The notes below the pieces were generated by a model that saw nothing but the letters and a program-made list of their open reading frames with translations, searched no databases and was not told the DNA's origin. Below, piece by piece: positions 10,789 through 22,751 of a DNA stretch of 64,000 nt (its first letter is position 1; the number at the start of each line of letters is the position of its first letter). Made by a program: the position numbers and the translations under genes. The stretch is from Bryum argenteum (Eukaryota > Streptophyta > Bryopsida > Bryales > Bryaceae): NCBI GenBank assembly GCA_037043015.1, contig CM073321.1, positions 21,263,001-21,327,000 of the forward strand, read 5' to 3'.

Positions 10789-12795
10789 TCACGAAATGCG
10801 TGCCTTGGTCTGCGATACTATCTCCGGGGGCATCCAAACCTTGTAATTATGTTTTCGTAAATGAACGAGGCCGCGACGACGGCGGTGTTGGTCCGCGAGA
10901 GGCTTGGCCTCTACCCACTTCGTAGTGTAGTCCGTGGCCACGAGGATGTACTTGTACCCCTGGCGTCTAACTGGTTTGATTGGTCCCACGAAATCCAACC
11001 CCCACCGTTGAAATGGTCCCAGGGGAGGTATGGCCTTCATTGGTACTTTGCCTTGGTGCTGAAAATTTGTTGTGGAAATTTGACAGGCGTGGCAATTTTT
11101 GACATGGGCAATCACGTCTTTGTGGAGCGTTGGCCACCAGTACTTGGCGGAGAGAATCTTTTTTACCGTGGTGTCAGGGCCCTGGTGGCCTCCTGCGGGT
11201 CCATCGTGGAGATGTCTCATGATCTGCTGCTGTTGTTCAGTGGGTACGCATAGCCGGATCTCTTGATCCGGCCCCCGGTTGTATAATTTCCCATGGACCA
11301 CAGTGTAAGGGAGTGTTGTCTGCACGAAGCTGACCCTGCGTGTCCCCGTTATGTCCACGGGAGTGTTGCCCGTGGTGAGATATCTAATGATATCGGCCCT
11401 CCAGTCGTCCCCGTGCTCCTTGGTGTCCGTGGCGATTTGCGTGGCTTGTACATAAGCCTCGTTGAAGGAGTCATCTATTCCTTCTGCCGTGGCGTTGGTG
11501 TCCCTGGACAAGTAGTCTGCCACGATGTGTCGCTTCCCGGGGACGTATACCACTTCGAAGTCGTATTCGAGGAGTATCATGATCCACCGAGCCACTCGCC
11601 CCGTGACCAATGTCTGGTTTACGAGGTATGACAAGCTGTGGTGGTCGACCATGAACCGGAATTTCTTCCCGAGGAGGTAATGTCTAAACTTTTTGACGGC
11701 GTATATCATTGCCAAGGCTTCCCGCTCCGTGGTGGAGTAGTTTCGTTCGGCCTGGTTGAGTAGTCTACTAGCGTATGCCACGGGTTGATCGTACTTGCCA
11801 TTTACATTTTGTGCTAGCATTACTCCCACGACAAGATTAGACGCGTCCGTGTGGACGTGGAATGGTTTAGACCAGTCCGGGGCTATGAGTATCGGTGCGT
11901 TGGAGTATGCGTTTTTTATCTTATCCAACGCTGCTTGTGCCTCGGGTGTCGATCCGTGTGGGTATGTGTACTTGGCATGGTTCAAAGCCGTGATCGGGGC
12001 GGTGATGTGGGCTAGTTTTTCTATATAAATTCGGTTGAACTGTGCTAGACCCAGGAGCCGTTGTACGCCTTTTTGATTTGTTGGTGGTGTCATGTCCAGG
12101 ATGTCTTTGATCTTCTCAGGATCGGGAAGCTTGCCATATTTACACACGATGTAACCCAAGATAACCCCCGCGAAGTACAAAAACATGCACTTGTCCGCGT
12201 TAAGGCTTACCCCGTTGGCTCTACAGGCGTGGAAAATTTGCCTGAGATGCGAAACATGGTCTTTCATCTTGCCGTAGACGGTGCCATCGTCCAGGTAGAT
12301 GCGGAAGAACTGTTTGAGGTATGGTCTGAAGATTAATTCCATGACCCGTTGAAATGTCATGAGTGCGTTTTTGGCCCCGAAGGGCATGCGCTCGAATTGG
12401 TACGGTCCCCATTCCGTGGAAAAAGCCGTTTTACCTTTGTCTTGCTCTGCCATGGCTACTTGGTAGTACCCTGAAAAGCAATCAATGAACGAGTACATTT
12501 CATGTCCAGCAACCTCGTCGATGATCTCTTCCATGTATGGTAATGGATAATGGTAATTTTTTGTCGCGGCGTTGAGTTTTCTGAAATCCACACAGATGCG
12601 CAACGTGCCGTTTTTTTTTGGAATAATGACCATGGGAGAGATCCACGGTGCTGCATCTACGGGCGAAATGAACTTGGCGTGGAGTAGTTTGTCTAGTTCA
12701 GCTTTGACTCGGGCGGCGTAGTTCGGATTCATCCTGTACCTCCGTTCTTTGTCACAGGGTTGCACCGGGATGAGATCGATGGTATGTTCGGCCAA
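10789..12795 (-). other. Reverse transcriptase, RNase H and integrase core of the Gypsy element (fossil)
   Basis: A long open stretch showing, in order: the RT entry ([20 protein letters not shown]), FSGYYQVAM, the catalytic [12 protein letters not shown] box, RNase H ([14 protein letters not shown], then [15 protein letters not shown]), the integrase zinc region (GGHQG...YWWP...NCHACQ) and the start of the integrase catalytic core (WGLDFVGPI). These are typical Ty3/Gypsy blocks in the typical order. Confidence 0.9.
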
Positions 12796-13369
12796 GGAAT
12801 TGGGGATGCCTTTCGGTCCTCGTGGTTCCGGGCGAATATGTCCCCTGTACTCGTGGAACAGGCGATGGCGGCTTGCTTAATGCCCGGTGGTGCGTCCGTG
12901 TTGATTTTAATGTACTTGGGCTCGTCTGTTGTTCCGAGGTTGACCAAATACTCTCTCCTTGGCCCCGTGTGTCCATCCCGTGATGGTTTCGTGATGTAAT
13001 GTCGTTTTGGCCGGGACGGCGTTCACCACAACCTCTCCGGCTATCTCCGGGTGAAGTGCTCGGGGATATCCAGATTTTTCTTCTTGCATCGACTAGCCAA
13101 ATGTATATCCGCCACGGGTATCGGTGGGGTGCACGTGGAGTACGAGCCTCTTGCTCTGTTGTGAATTCTTCTGGCCAATCCGTTCCGGCCGAAGTTCGGA
13201 TCTGGTTCATCTTGGCACGGGTCGATAAACTATCCACGGGGATGACCACGGTTCTTCCGTGGCGTTGCGGTGGATCTGATTTTTGTCGATCGTGAATTGC
13301 TTGCATGTCTCGCAACCACGGCCTCCCTAAAATTACCGGAAAATTCTTTGTCATGTGGCATATCAATGA

Positions 13370-13777
13370 TTACGAATGTTGCTGGTGTTGATACCCCGTG
13401 TATTGCAATCCCGACCATGGTGAGAATTCCCGGGGTGTGGACCGAGCGTCATTAGCCATACGTAAAATGAAACGAGCGCCTCGGGGCTGCGGCAATCCTA
13501 GTGCTTGTCGAACATGGTTGCTCATTACGTTCACACCCGACCCTCCATCTACGAGGGCGTTGGTTAGCGTCATCCCCCGAGTTGCACTCGTATCACCTGC
13601 GGCGTCGGGGTCCAAAGTGGTTGCATTAACTTCCACGAACGCTGGATCCGATTTTGCCTCGGTTAACGCAGCCCGTTGTAAATATTCTTTGATTCGGGGG
13701 GTGATTTGTACTAACTTTGTCGGGGTGATGGTCACGTTAGTAGTGTCCATGTTCTTTGCAGGTGTGATCCGTGGCAC
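13370..13777 (-). other. Protease-like region of the Gypsy element (fossil)
   Basis: NALVDGGSGVNVMS carries the aspartic-protease-type DGGS active-site motif, with LGLP and FILRMAND downstream. It lies between gag and the reverse transcriptase, as expected. Confidence 0.7.
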
Positions 13778-13849
13778 GCCCTTGGTCCGGGAGTGAGGCT
13801 TCCGGTCATTTTGTATATCTGTTCTCGGGTTGTGTAGCCGCTCCCGGTG

Positions 13850-15207
13850 TTTTTAAAAATGGCTTTCGTGTTCCACCACGTGGTTCGGGAATCGGCTTTT
13901 GATCTTGTCGTCCCTGCGGAGGCCGATATCGTGGACACATTAGTCTCTCGTCCGTGCACCTCGATCGGCGTTACCCCTCCCCTCCTGTGAGCCGCGGTGT
14001 TTGTGTTCGGGGCCCCGGTATTATTGTTTCGATTTTGAGCCCATTTCTGTTTGAATATTGGGCACTGCTCCGTCGGTGGTCCATCCTCCGCATTCCCAAA
14101 GATGCATCGAGCGGCGGGCTGAAAGGCATCCACGTTAACCTCGTCGGGGTATACCGCGGCCATGGTGTTCTGGGGCGCGCAGGGGTCCTGGGGCGGCGTT
14201 GTATTGGTGGAATACCAAAGATCGTCCAAGGTGTGTTTTTTCCACAGTCTCGCACAGGAGGGTTGTCACCCGGCATCCTGCCGTGACGAGGCGATGGTAA
14301 AATGGGGGCTTGTGTCTTCTTCAGGGCCGTGAGCTCTCTGATGTCGTTTGCGGCAGAGAGAATGTCCGCAACGCGTTTTTCGCCACGGATGACAATGCCT
14401 GTTGTATCCATGGAAGTAGCCCCTTTTAAACCATTCACACATATACTCCTCTTCGGGCCGTTGGCTAAGTTTATCCGCCAACTGCTTGAATCTATCATAA
14501 AACTTATCCACATGCTCGTTCGTGGATTGAGTAATTGATCCCAATGCTCGGAGGACTTCCGAACTTGTTTTAAGTTTTCGAAACTTGTGTAAAAAACTAC
14601 GCTCCATATCTTCCCAACTGGCATTGTTGTGTTCTGATTCGAAGTCGATGTACCAGTTGATATGGTTTCCTTGGAGCGTGGTACCAAAAATGTTCTGCAA
14701 ATCCGTGGTATGGAAAATGCCGTTCGTGCGCGCGATTACCTTAAATCTCCTGATGTGCCAGTCTGGGTCCCCCGATTCGTCGAACACGGGGTAAGGTATT
14801 TTGGGTAACTTAGCTTGGGCGTCAAGGCTCCCGGGGTTATGTGATACACTTGGGATCCCCGTGGGTACCACTACGGGTGGCGGGGATGGCATTCCCAAAG
14901 TGCTTGAGCTGGCCGCGGCGTTGTTTCCCGAGGATGGTTGCCGATCCGTCGCCCTCTGCGGGTTCCCCTCACTCCTTGGTGTGGAAGCGATAGCCTCGGG
15001 GTTACCATTACCTTGGATATCTTGGTATATCAGGCTAAGCAGTTCTAGCTTAGCGTTCGTGGCATCGTTCTTAGCAGCCAAATCTGTCATCTGCTGCTTC
15101 ATCCACTGTAGTATCTCCTTGGTTTCATCCTCATGTTGCACTATTTCTTCCATATCTGCAACAATATTCTCCTTGGCTTTTTCCGCGGCGTGCCTTTTTG
15201 GGGGCAT
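13850..15207 (-). other. Gag region of the Gypsy element (fossil)
   Basis: It begins at an ATG (MPPKRHAAEKAKENIVADME) about 110 bases inside the 5' LTR. It shows the retrotransposon-gag pattern (DWHIRRFKVIART, then TTLQGNHINWYIDFE and STNEHVDKFYDRFKQLAD). A homopolymer T run (about 15257-15285, A-rich on the coding strand) lies in its leader. Confidence 0.8.
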
Positions 15208-15300
15208 TTCCTTTCCTAGTGGCTCATAGCCAGATTTCTCTTTTTCTCTCGCTCTCTTTTTTTTTTTTTTTTTTTTTTTTTTTCTACCTCAGCATTCCAT

Positions 15301-15320
15301 CCCCAGCATGGTCGCCAAAA
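15301..15320 (-). other. Primer-binding-site-like sequence of the Gypsy element
   Basis: Directly inside the 5' LTR the minus strand reads TTTTGGCGACCATGCTGGGG. It starts with the TGG expected of a tRNA CCA-end match and is similar in shape to the TGGCGCC...GGGGA sites of Athila/Tat elements. The tRNA was not identified. Confidence 0.5.
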
Positions 15321-16087
15321 TGTTAGCCGGGGTACGGGTATGGAGATGCCCGAGGTATGAGAACGGGGAAGGTAAAGGTAGGAAACAGGGAGAAGACCGG
15401 GGCTTGGAGACGACGCTCACAATTACTCCCAGGGTCCGGGTAGGGTATGGCGGTCGTTGACCGGGCCGCAATCACCTAGTGATTAATTCGGTCGGGCGAG
15501 CCAGTCCTGAGCGGCCGAGGTATGATCGAGGGGGGTCAAGAGCCAGGGTTACAGTCTCCCGGGGTGACTCGTCCTTGGCTCACTTCCACGGCCACGGTGC
15601 TGGTTCGGCGAGACAGATCCTTGGGCGGGGCGTTTGCGACGGCAGCTGCACAACCACGTGAGAGATTGAGACACCACGGCTCCGACTCAGTGACTACCAC
15701 GGTGCCAAGGCCTCCGCAGACAGAAGCGCGATTAGAGGAGGGTAGTAGAAAATAGATAGAGGCGGGGTAAGATAGAATTGGACTGAGTCCTGTGTTTGCA
15801 TTGAATTGGAGAATGCCGTAAGGCTACAAAGTTCGTGAGTACGCACTCGAGGCTAACATCCTGTTCTAGCAATACAAGGAGCTGCTATTGTATCATTCTA
15901 CCCTTATTTATAATAAAACCTAATCCCTTGCGCTGCCCTTCGACTTTACTGCCTGTGTCCACGGTCTCGATCCTCGTGGTCCTCTGATCACTGTGTCCTT
16001 GGCCTCGAGCCCCGGGGTCGTCATTAATTCCTGGTCTTCCCGTGGCTGTGGTCTTCGATGATGATACCCGTGGTTCGGCGGATAACA
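15321..16087 (-). repeat. 5' LTR of the Gypsy element
   Basis: 767 bp, the partner of 7121-7887. It holds the transcription start side of the element, because the coding strand is minus. The ACAAC duplication follows at 16088-16092. Confidence 0.93.
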
Positions 16088-16092
16088 ACAAC

Positions 16093-18115
16093 CAATATTA
16101 TACAAATTAAAGCATATTTTCACGAGATATGAGTTTATGAAAGTAGCTATTTATCACAATTTACGAGACAATTCTAGAATAGAATTAGTATTAGGAAAGT
16201 TAGTTGGTAAGTTAGTTAGGGTAGAAATAAAAGGTAGTTAAGAGTTTGAAAGAGAGCCTATTACCATGGGAGACTATAAATAGTCTCATGATTGTAATTC
16301 CACAATTTTTGTATCAATAAAGATTATTAGATTTGTTGTGGAAGAAACTCTATGACTTACAATACGTGCTTTGTTGTGGAAAGAACTTTGAAGCATCTGG
16401 TATTTGATTTGTTGTGGAAGAAAACAAAAAACCTTTTATAGTTGATGTGTTGTGGTTGAAACCCTGAACATGTTATCGGATGTCTATGATAATGTCTGCA
16501 GGGATGTCTAAGATGACGTCCATGAAGATGTCTATCATGATGTCTTTGTAGATGTCGAAGATAACATCTACGACAACATCCAGAACCATCTACAGGGATG
16601 ATTTTCATCTACTTCAGTGGATGAACAGAGGCGGCTAGGGTTTGGTGCCGCCGCCATAGTTAGGTGATGAGACCTTTAAGTAGAATTGGAGGCCGCAAGA
16701 AGCTCATTTTTGTCTTCATTTTTTCAAGGAGTTTGTATTTAGAGTGTAGAGGCTAAGGTTTGCTTCTTCATGTGGCTAGAGTCTGCAGCCGCCGCCATAG
16801 TTAGGTCATGAGACCTTTAAGTGGAAGTACAAAGCTCATTTTTGCCTTAGTTTTTCCAAAGAGTTGGTGTTTAAAGTGTAGAAGATTTTGAAAATTGTTT
16901 CCATCGAGTTTGAGAATGATTGTTAACTACAAGAAGAGAATAGTAGTTGTAGAAATTCAGTAGCTCTCAAGTAGTGTTTAAGATGTATTGGATTTCAAAA
17001 GCATCATGTACAAGAAACCGTGAGACTTGTAGTATTTGATTTGTTGTAGAAGAAACCCTGGTACTTATAGTATCTGATTTGTCGTAGAAGATGTCTATGA
17101 TGAAACCTGCAAGGATGTCTGCAAGGATGTCTATGATGATGTCTGCAAGGATGTCTAGGTATCGACAGCAAGCGATGGTAGTGGAGGAGCTTCCGGAGTT
17201 CAAATTGTAGGTGCATAGTATATTGTAGTTCTTGATAGGCGTGTTAGTAAATACTCTAGTTTGTGTTATCTGAGGTTCTAATGACCTAAGCAATATATGT
17301 TTGACTCACACTTTTTGATGTGACATTGTTTATTGTTGATGTTATGTGAGACGTTTGTGGATTACGATTCTGATGACTATATAAACCTCTAAAAATGTCA
17401 TCCTAGATGTCCTTTGATATGCCCAGAAAACATCAATGGTAATATTGTTGCAAACATCATGTCTAATTCAAAACGTTTACATTGATGTTCTACGGGATGT
17501 CGCTACAAACATCCGAGCAAACATCACAAATTTAAAAATGACATCAACTTAAATATCATTCTACGCACTAGAGACATCCATCTTGACATTGTCCTAGGCA
17601 CTGGAGACATACATCTTGACATCGTCCTAGCCACTAAGGACATCAAGCAGGGAACATTAATGTCTAAAGTGATGTCTAACAACAACATCATTTGACCCTA
17701 AAACTCCCCAATACATTGCTGACAAGGCATGCTACGTCATTTCCCGAGTTCCACATCGGATTTTCCCGGGTCCACCTAGGATTTTGGTGCCGCCACATCA
17801 AGTTCCACGTGAGCACCAAAATGTCCACATCACGTTCCACGTGAGCACCAAAAAGTCCACATCAGAATGTAATTCATTGCCATGTGGCACTGCTCATAGT
17901 CATGGCGTTGATGTGTCACCTACGTGGCACACGTTTTACACTCCCAAAGTTACCGTCTAACCCTGATGTCTTTAGATAATTTTAGATGTCTAACTTGATG
18001 TCTTTGATGCTTAACTTGATGTCTTGGATGTTAAAATGTCCGACATCCACTTGCTTGATGTCAACGCGTTAGATTTAGACATTACAGACATCAGATTAAG
18101 ACATAAAAAAATAGG
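16093..18115. repeat. Right part of the CACTA element: GATGTCT arrays and tandem repeats
   Basis: GATGTCT/AGACATC words cluster at about 16475-16600, 17090-17160, 17385-17700 and 17960-18110. A word close to TTTGTTGTGGAAGAAAC recurs from about 16330 to 17090. Two diverged copies of a roughly 145-bp unit containing GCCGCCGCCATAGTTAGG lie at about 16640-16785 and 16786-16890. No gene is supported. Confidence 0.6.
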
Positions 18116-18129
18116 TTTTTCTTATAGTG
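18116..18129 (-). repeat. CACTA terminal inverted repeat (right end)
   Basis: The minus strand reads CACTATAAGAAAAA, ending exactly where MULE coding homology resumes. Confidence 0.8.
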
Positions 18130-18969
18130 ATGAGGCGGCCCCGGTAAAACCATCCACTTCTGCTGGACTCACTATTCAATGAGTCACTGCCTTTCAATAG
18201 ACTAGAGTGAATGAGAGGCTATAGCACATTGCCCGTTTCAAGGAGACTTGAGCCAAGGCTTGTTGGAAAATCTCGGCAAAAATTAAAGGATAAATGTGAA
18301 TCACGTATTGTCCAGAAGGGGAAGGCTACCGCGGCTCCAACTTACATCGGAGTATGGCAGCCGCCTAAAGAAGGTCACAAAGTTATTGAACAGTTCTTTT
18401 TTTGTGCGGACGATATTGAGAGGTGTGTGAAGGGTACGCGTCGGAAGTGAATTGAGCCGTTCTCTTACACCATCAATATGGCATGTGAAGATAGGGACTA
18501 ACTTCACGCGTGATGAAATAGAGGCGTTGGAGAACGCGGGCTTTTGACTCCCGCAGAAGGAACGGCTACCAATAATCCGCACTTTCAATAATGTTGCCCG
18601 ACCATGAGACTTGTGGCATATTCGAGTGCCTAAAAAGGCGGATGAGTACCCAAGATCACAAAAATTAGAGAACCAAGTTAAACGAATTGCGGCTGTTACT
18701 TCGAAGCACATGAAGAACATTGATTCTGCACGAGAGATGGGGACTACAATTCTCAAGGTGACCATAATACCGCAACTTGGTTTTGGGTGTATTGTGGACT
18801 TGGAGTCAAATTTGGAGTCTATTTACAGACTTTCAATTAGTAAATTCCGAGAATGTTCTAGCCCAGTGTTCAAGAAAACTCTAGCTGTATTAGGACGGAA
18901 AAGAGAACCCTATAGACATTGTAGGCACCTGTACTTCGTCTTGGTATTGGTATGCAAATTTGATGTCTA
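18130..18969 (+). pseudogene. MULE transposase, copy A, 3' part with SWIM-like finger (decayed)
   Basis: This continues the transposase from 5974. It matches copy B through LWHIA-like, KGKATAAPTYIGVWQPP, FFFCADDIERCVKG and the C-terminal SWIM-like zinc finger. Copy B has CSCPVFKK...CKHLYF in the SWIM pattern CxC...CxH; copy A reads CSSPVFKK...CRHLYF, losing one ligand cysteine. Several stops interrupt it and it ends FDV-stop, about 30 residues before the end seen in copy B. Confidence 0.7.
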
Positions 18970-19154
18970 GGTGAAAATGAGGGTAGATGAAATTAGTATA
19001 GAAGTATTTGTATTTACAACAGTTGTTGACTTCTTAGGTGTATTGGACTTCCAATTTCCAATAGATGTCACTTAATGTCTAGGGTACTTGGTTCAAGTCC
19101 ACCGAAAATGATACAAAATTTCAGATTCTCTGGCCATATTTCAAGAGGTTATGT
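18970..19154. other. Spacer between MULE A and element X
   Basis: No gene seen. It may contain the lost 3' end and terminal repeat of MULE A; I could not define either. Confidence 0.3.
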
Positions 19155-21199
19155 CACTACAGCCACGGTAATAACGTAAGAATATTCAAATATTTAGAGT
19201 ATGTTTGCGAATAAAATACTATCAAACTATTTTTGGAAATTTTTAACTAAAAATAGCAAGTTATCCGTCAAATATCTGAAATTTTAACGCACACTCCTCA
19301 CCGCTCACACCGTATCTACGTCACTCTCTTCTGTAGCGCGACTCCCTGCATCGTCTTGGACTTTTTCTTTGCCACTTGAGTCTTCTTGATCTTCACCAAC
19401 TTGTTCAAGTGCTTGTCAAAGATGTATAAAGGTTTAGGCTCTTGCTTGTCGATCCTCTTCTTATACCGAAAACGTTGGTTTGTGAGGGTCTTGTTAGCCC
19501 TCATTGCAATCCACCCCTTCTCCACTTCTGCGTATTGATTGAGGTGACCCTCATCACCTGCTGTCCTAAGTCCTAACGTGTCCTCCTGGTTTTTACTCGG
19601 ATAACCCTTTCTTATGATTAAAAGACGATTTCCGTGGCAACAACCCGATTACTTGTTCCACGCACATCCTGTGAAGTGAACATGTTAGCAATACCAACCG
19701 GTTAGCAAACATAGACTTATCCTCTTCTAGTCTATCCGGCTCTAATCTCCTTTTCTTCTCTTGTCCAGACGGATTATACCCGGACAAGGTATAATGGTAC
19801 TAAGAGGGGATTAGTTTAAGTTAATGTCTGTATACACCTCAGAGGGGTTTTCCCAAATTTGATTAGGTGGGCCCCTTCCCTTTTATTATTGTGACAAAAA
19901 ATGTCACCGGACTCTTCTCTCTCTATCCTCTGTTGATGAGGTTCTTACCTTACACTTTCCCTCTACTTCCAGACCGTCAAGCCCGCCCGTAAGTCTCTAA
20001 AGGGGTGTCCGATTCACCTACCTCCCGGCTTACAATGACTCACTATCCACGACAATAGGTACAGCGTAACCGGATGCAGGAGTTGTGCGGTCAATCCAAG
20101 GTTCACCCCTAACACGTTTCACACTTCCTCCTTCTACCCTTACTATCAATAGTCCGCATGAACTCAACCAAGTACGACCCGGGAGTTGTTTAAGCGGCGG
20201 AAATCCTTCTCCGGTTGCTCTTATCCCGGGTGGATAGCTGGGGACAAGTCAAGTCTGTTCTCCGGCGCGAGATGCCGTTCTCTAATCACACTCCTCTCGC
20301 TCAGGTTCTCTTCCCTCTTCTTTCCCTCTCCGCTAAGACACAGAACCTATACCTCACTTGTTCGGAAAGCAAGGGACTCTTGGTTAATCTGCCCCATTCT
20401 AACCCAACATATAAGACATGAGACAAGAAGACGATTACAAAAGGGGTTTGGGGAAAAAAATGTACTTGTAAAGCTGGATTAGGTTAGACAAATGCACAAA
20501 TAGACTCGGAGGGAGTTAAGCTTCCTCGGCTAAGAAGTGAGTCCCTCCCGGGCATACCTCAAAGAGGACAAATCTGGGAAAACCAAATTATTTACCTAAG
20601 ATCTGTCCTTGTCAGAACTGCGCGGTCATTCTCCTACCCGCATTAAAGTCTATCTATCCTATCTAACTTTCTACTTCCCACGTCGAGTATTACCTACTGG
20701 TAGTTACCTAAGTTTACTCCTCTCTCTTTCTCTTAGAAGGCCTAAGACCGCCAAGAGCTTTTGGATTGCTAACGCCCTCTGTCTTTGGTCTGTGATAGGA
20801 GAAGACTTTCTTGTCGCTCTTGGGCCTTCAGTCGGTAGTCCGGCTGCTCCCTCTTCCTGAATCACGGCCTCCCCACAGAGTACCGTGGCTTTGACTTTCG
20901 GCCATACCTCTACGGGCTCCGGAATATCCACCACATTCCTAGGGATGACGAGGGGGTGCCCGCGGTCCAGGGAAGACACAGGAGCTACTCCTTGGTCAAG
21001 GGGAGTCGGACGGCAAGATCACATGTTGATCTTGCTGGTATCCGGGGAGAGGCTGCTCCAGCTATCGGGAGTCGATCGCTCCTAGTCTCATTCCGCCCTC
21101 GGTTTAGATAGTGGCCTTAGAGATGGGAGTAGGGCTCTCATCCATGTTGACTGCAACTCTGTCCAATGGGTTGCATAATGGAGGCAAGACTTGTCTTTC

Positions 21200-21643
21200 C
21201 TACTCCTGAGTCTTGACAGCTTTTTTCTCTGAAGGAGGCCTAGGCTCGTCATGGAAGACTCCTTGGAGAAGGATGTCCTCTCCTCCTCCTCTTACTTTGG
21301 TCTGGTCCCTGCCTTCATCGGATTGCAGAGGTCTGGATATCGGCTCTTTCATCTTTGGGCTTGGTAGCCCTCTAGGGGATGTAACTTCCATGGCCACCGA
21401 GTCTGCTGCTTCGCCCTCCTCCTTACGGGCTATCTCCATTACCTCCAAGGGCCTTGTCCAGGTGGATAAGGGCTCAGGTACATCAGCTTGGAGTACCTCT
21501 CTTGGGAAGTTTTTGGCCATCTCCCGGATGAGTGCCCGCATCTCTTGGAGCATACCCTCCATCCGCTCCGTAGCCTTCTTCGTGAAGGCGGCCATGGACA
21601 TTGGTACATCCGAGCCGGATGTGTGAAATTGAGCATCGAACAT
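21200..21643 (-). other. Element X coding block 2 (fossil)
   Basis: 147 open codons with a likely coiled-coil segment (KKATERMEGMLQEMRALIRE) and a charged tail. No domain was recognised. It probably belongs to the same broken gene as the block at 22752-23498, and a comparable helical segment exists in element Y. Confidence 0.35.
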
Positions 21644-22751
21644 CTGCGTCTTGAGCTGGACATCTCATGGCGCGTATAGGAACTTCTGTAGCCCAAACAT
21701 GTGTGCTCAGGCATACCCCTGCTGTTTGGATAGCTCGGCCTCCAGTCAATCGATGTCCTTGCTCTGCCTCAAGATAATGAGAGAGCCCTTGTTGACAGAG
21801 TCCCGAAGTTGTTTTGCTTCCAGGGCTAGCGCGCGGACTATCTCCAAGTGTCGATGGTGGTGGTCTGGGGTGCCACTCCCACCCCACGCACGGACTTGTA
21901 CATTGCGCTGTGCTTGCGCTCACACATGTGCATGGCTAGGGCGATGGGTTCCAACGGATCCTCCTTTTTAATCCAAAGTGGAGGTAGCGGCAGGTTGGGG
22001 TCCTACTTTGGCCTCTGCCGGGGTGTGAAATCGTCTTGTCCTTGCAACTTGGAGACAGTTGATGGGGCGGCAATGCCTTTTCTTTGGGTAGGAGATACCG
22101 GAGATGGTTGGGCAACAGCATCTTCCTCTCAATCCAAGAAGTCTTCTATCGGCTTCTTCCCCTTCCTCTTGATAGTCTCATTCTCCTAAAATGAGGCTTG
22201 TCGTTCCTGTGGGCTTGGCCTTGCGGCCTGCTCGGGAGACTCCCTCTAGGCTGTGGATCCCTCTTGAGCGGGTGAACTGTCCTCGCGAAGTTTGGTCGAT
22301 TTCCTCCAGGTCCTAGGTCATCGACGGTCACAACTCTCGAACTGTGGGTCGCTCTTCTTCTTCCTAGACTTTAGAGCTGGGCGCGGTTCTCCCTATATAT
22401 CCGCTTCCTCGGCCGTCTCCTGGTCCTCGGCTGCGGCAGGTATAGCTGCTATTGGGAGTTCCTGCTAAGAAGGGTCCCCGACTAGGGCTCCTCTGGTTGG
22501 GGGAGCTTGGCATTGGTAGGGCTCGCTGGACGAGGAGCATTCCCGTCCTCCTCTCCCTTGGGTTGTGGCAGGGCCGCCTTAGAAGAAATCTGCTCTTGGA
22601 GGACACTATTGGATTCTTCATTCTGGAAGGCACGCGCCCTCGTCCTCTGGTACAGGAGAGGAGTCTCCTCCCGTTTGCTCTTGCTCCCCTACACAAGAGG
22701 GAGAGGGGGTAGAGGGGTACCTTCCGCGGTTATATCCAGCACGATGGAGAT

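Larger units (their letters stand above)
7121..16087 (-). mobile_element. Ty3/Gypsy LTR retrotransposon (fossil, near full length)
   Basis: Its coding strand is minus. Both 767-bp LTRs start TGTTAGCCGG and end TAACA, and the element is flanked by a perfect ACAAC duplication (7116-7120, 16088-16092). In element order it holds a primer-binding-site-like sequence, gag, protease, reverse transcriptase, RNase H, integrase, an extra 3' coding stretch and a polypurine tract. The LTRs differ at roughly 1% of sites, which suggests insertion within the last million years or so if plant-like rates apply. It is structurally whole but coding-broken, with roughly half a dozen breaks. The primer site (TTGGCGACCATGCTGGGG) resembles those of the Athila/Tat group more than the Met-tRNA type, so I tentatively place it in that lineage. 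Confidence 0.9.
5976..18129. mobile_element. CACTA (En/Spm-like) non-autonomous element, interrupted by a Gypsy element
   Basis: The right end (18116-18129) reads CACTATAAGAAAAA on the minus strand, a classic CACTA terminus. Inside that end, and inside the left edge, are many direct and inverted copies of GATGTCT/AGACATC, as expected of CACTA subterminal repeats. Comparison with MULE B shows that the element interrupts MULE A coding sequence: homology stops at about 5974 and resumes at 18130, with about 25 bases of MULE sequence missing on the left. No CACTA terminus is visible on the left, so that end was probably lost in a small deletion. Without the Gypsy insertion it is about 3.2 kb. No TnpA- or TnpD-like coding was seen, so it is non-autonomous. 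Confidence 0.75.

Noticed and set aside
10861-12336. Several plus-strand frames of 77-130 codons across the Gypsy element
   Set aside because: They are antisense shadows of the pol region, which has clear conserved motifs on the minus strand.
16475-17160. A CRISPR-like array made of GATGTCT words
   Set aside because: The words are short, unevenly spaced and occur in both orientations; they are transposon subterminal repeats.
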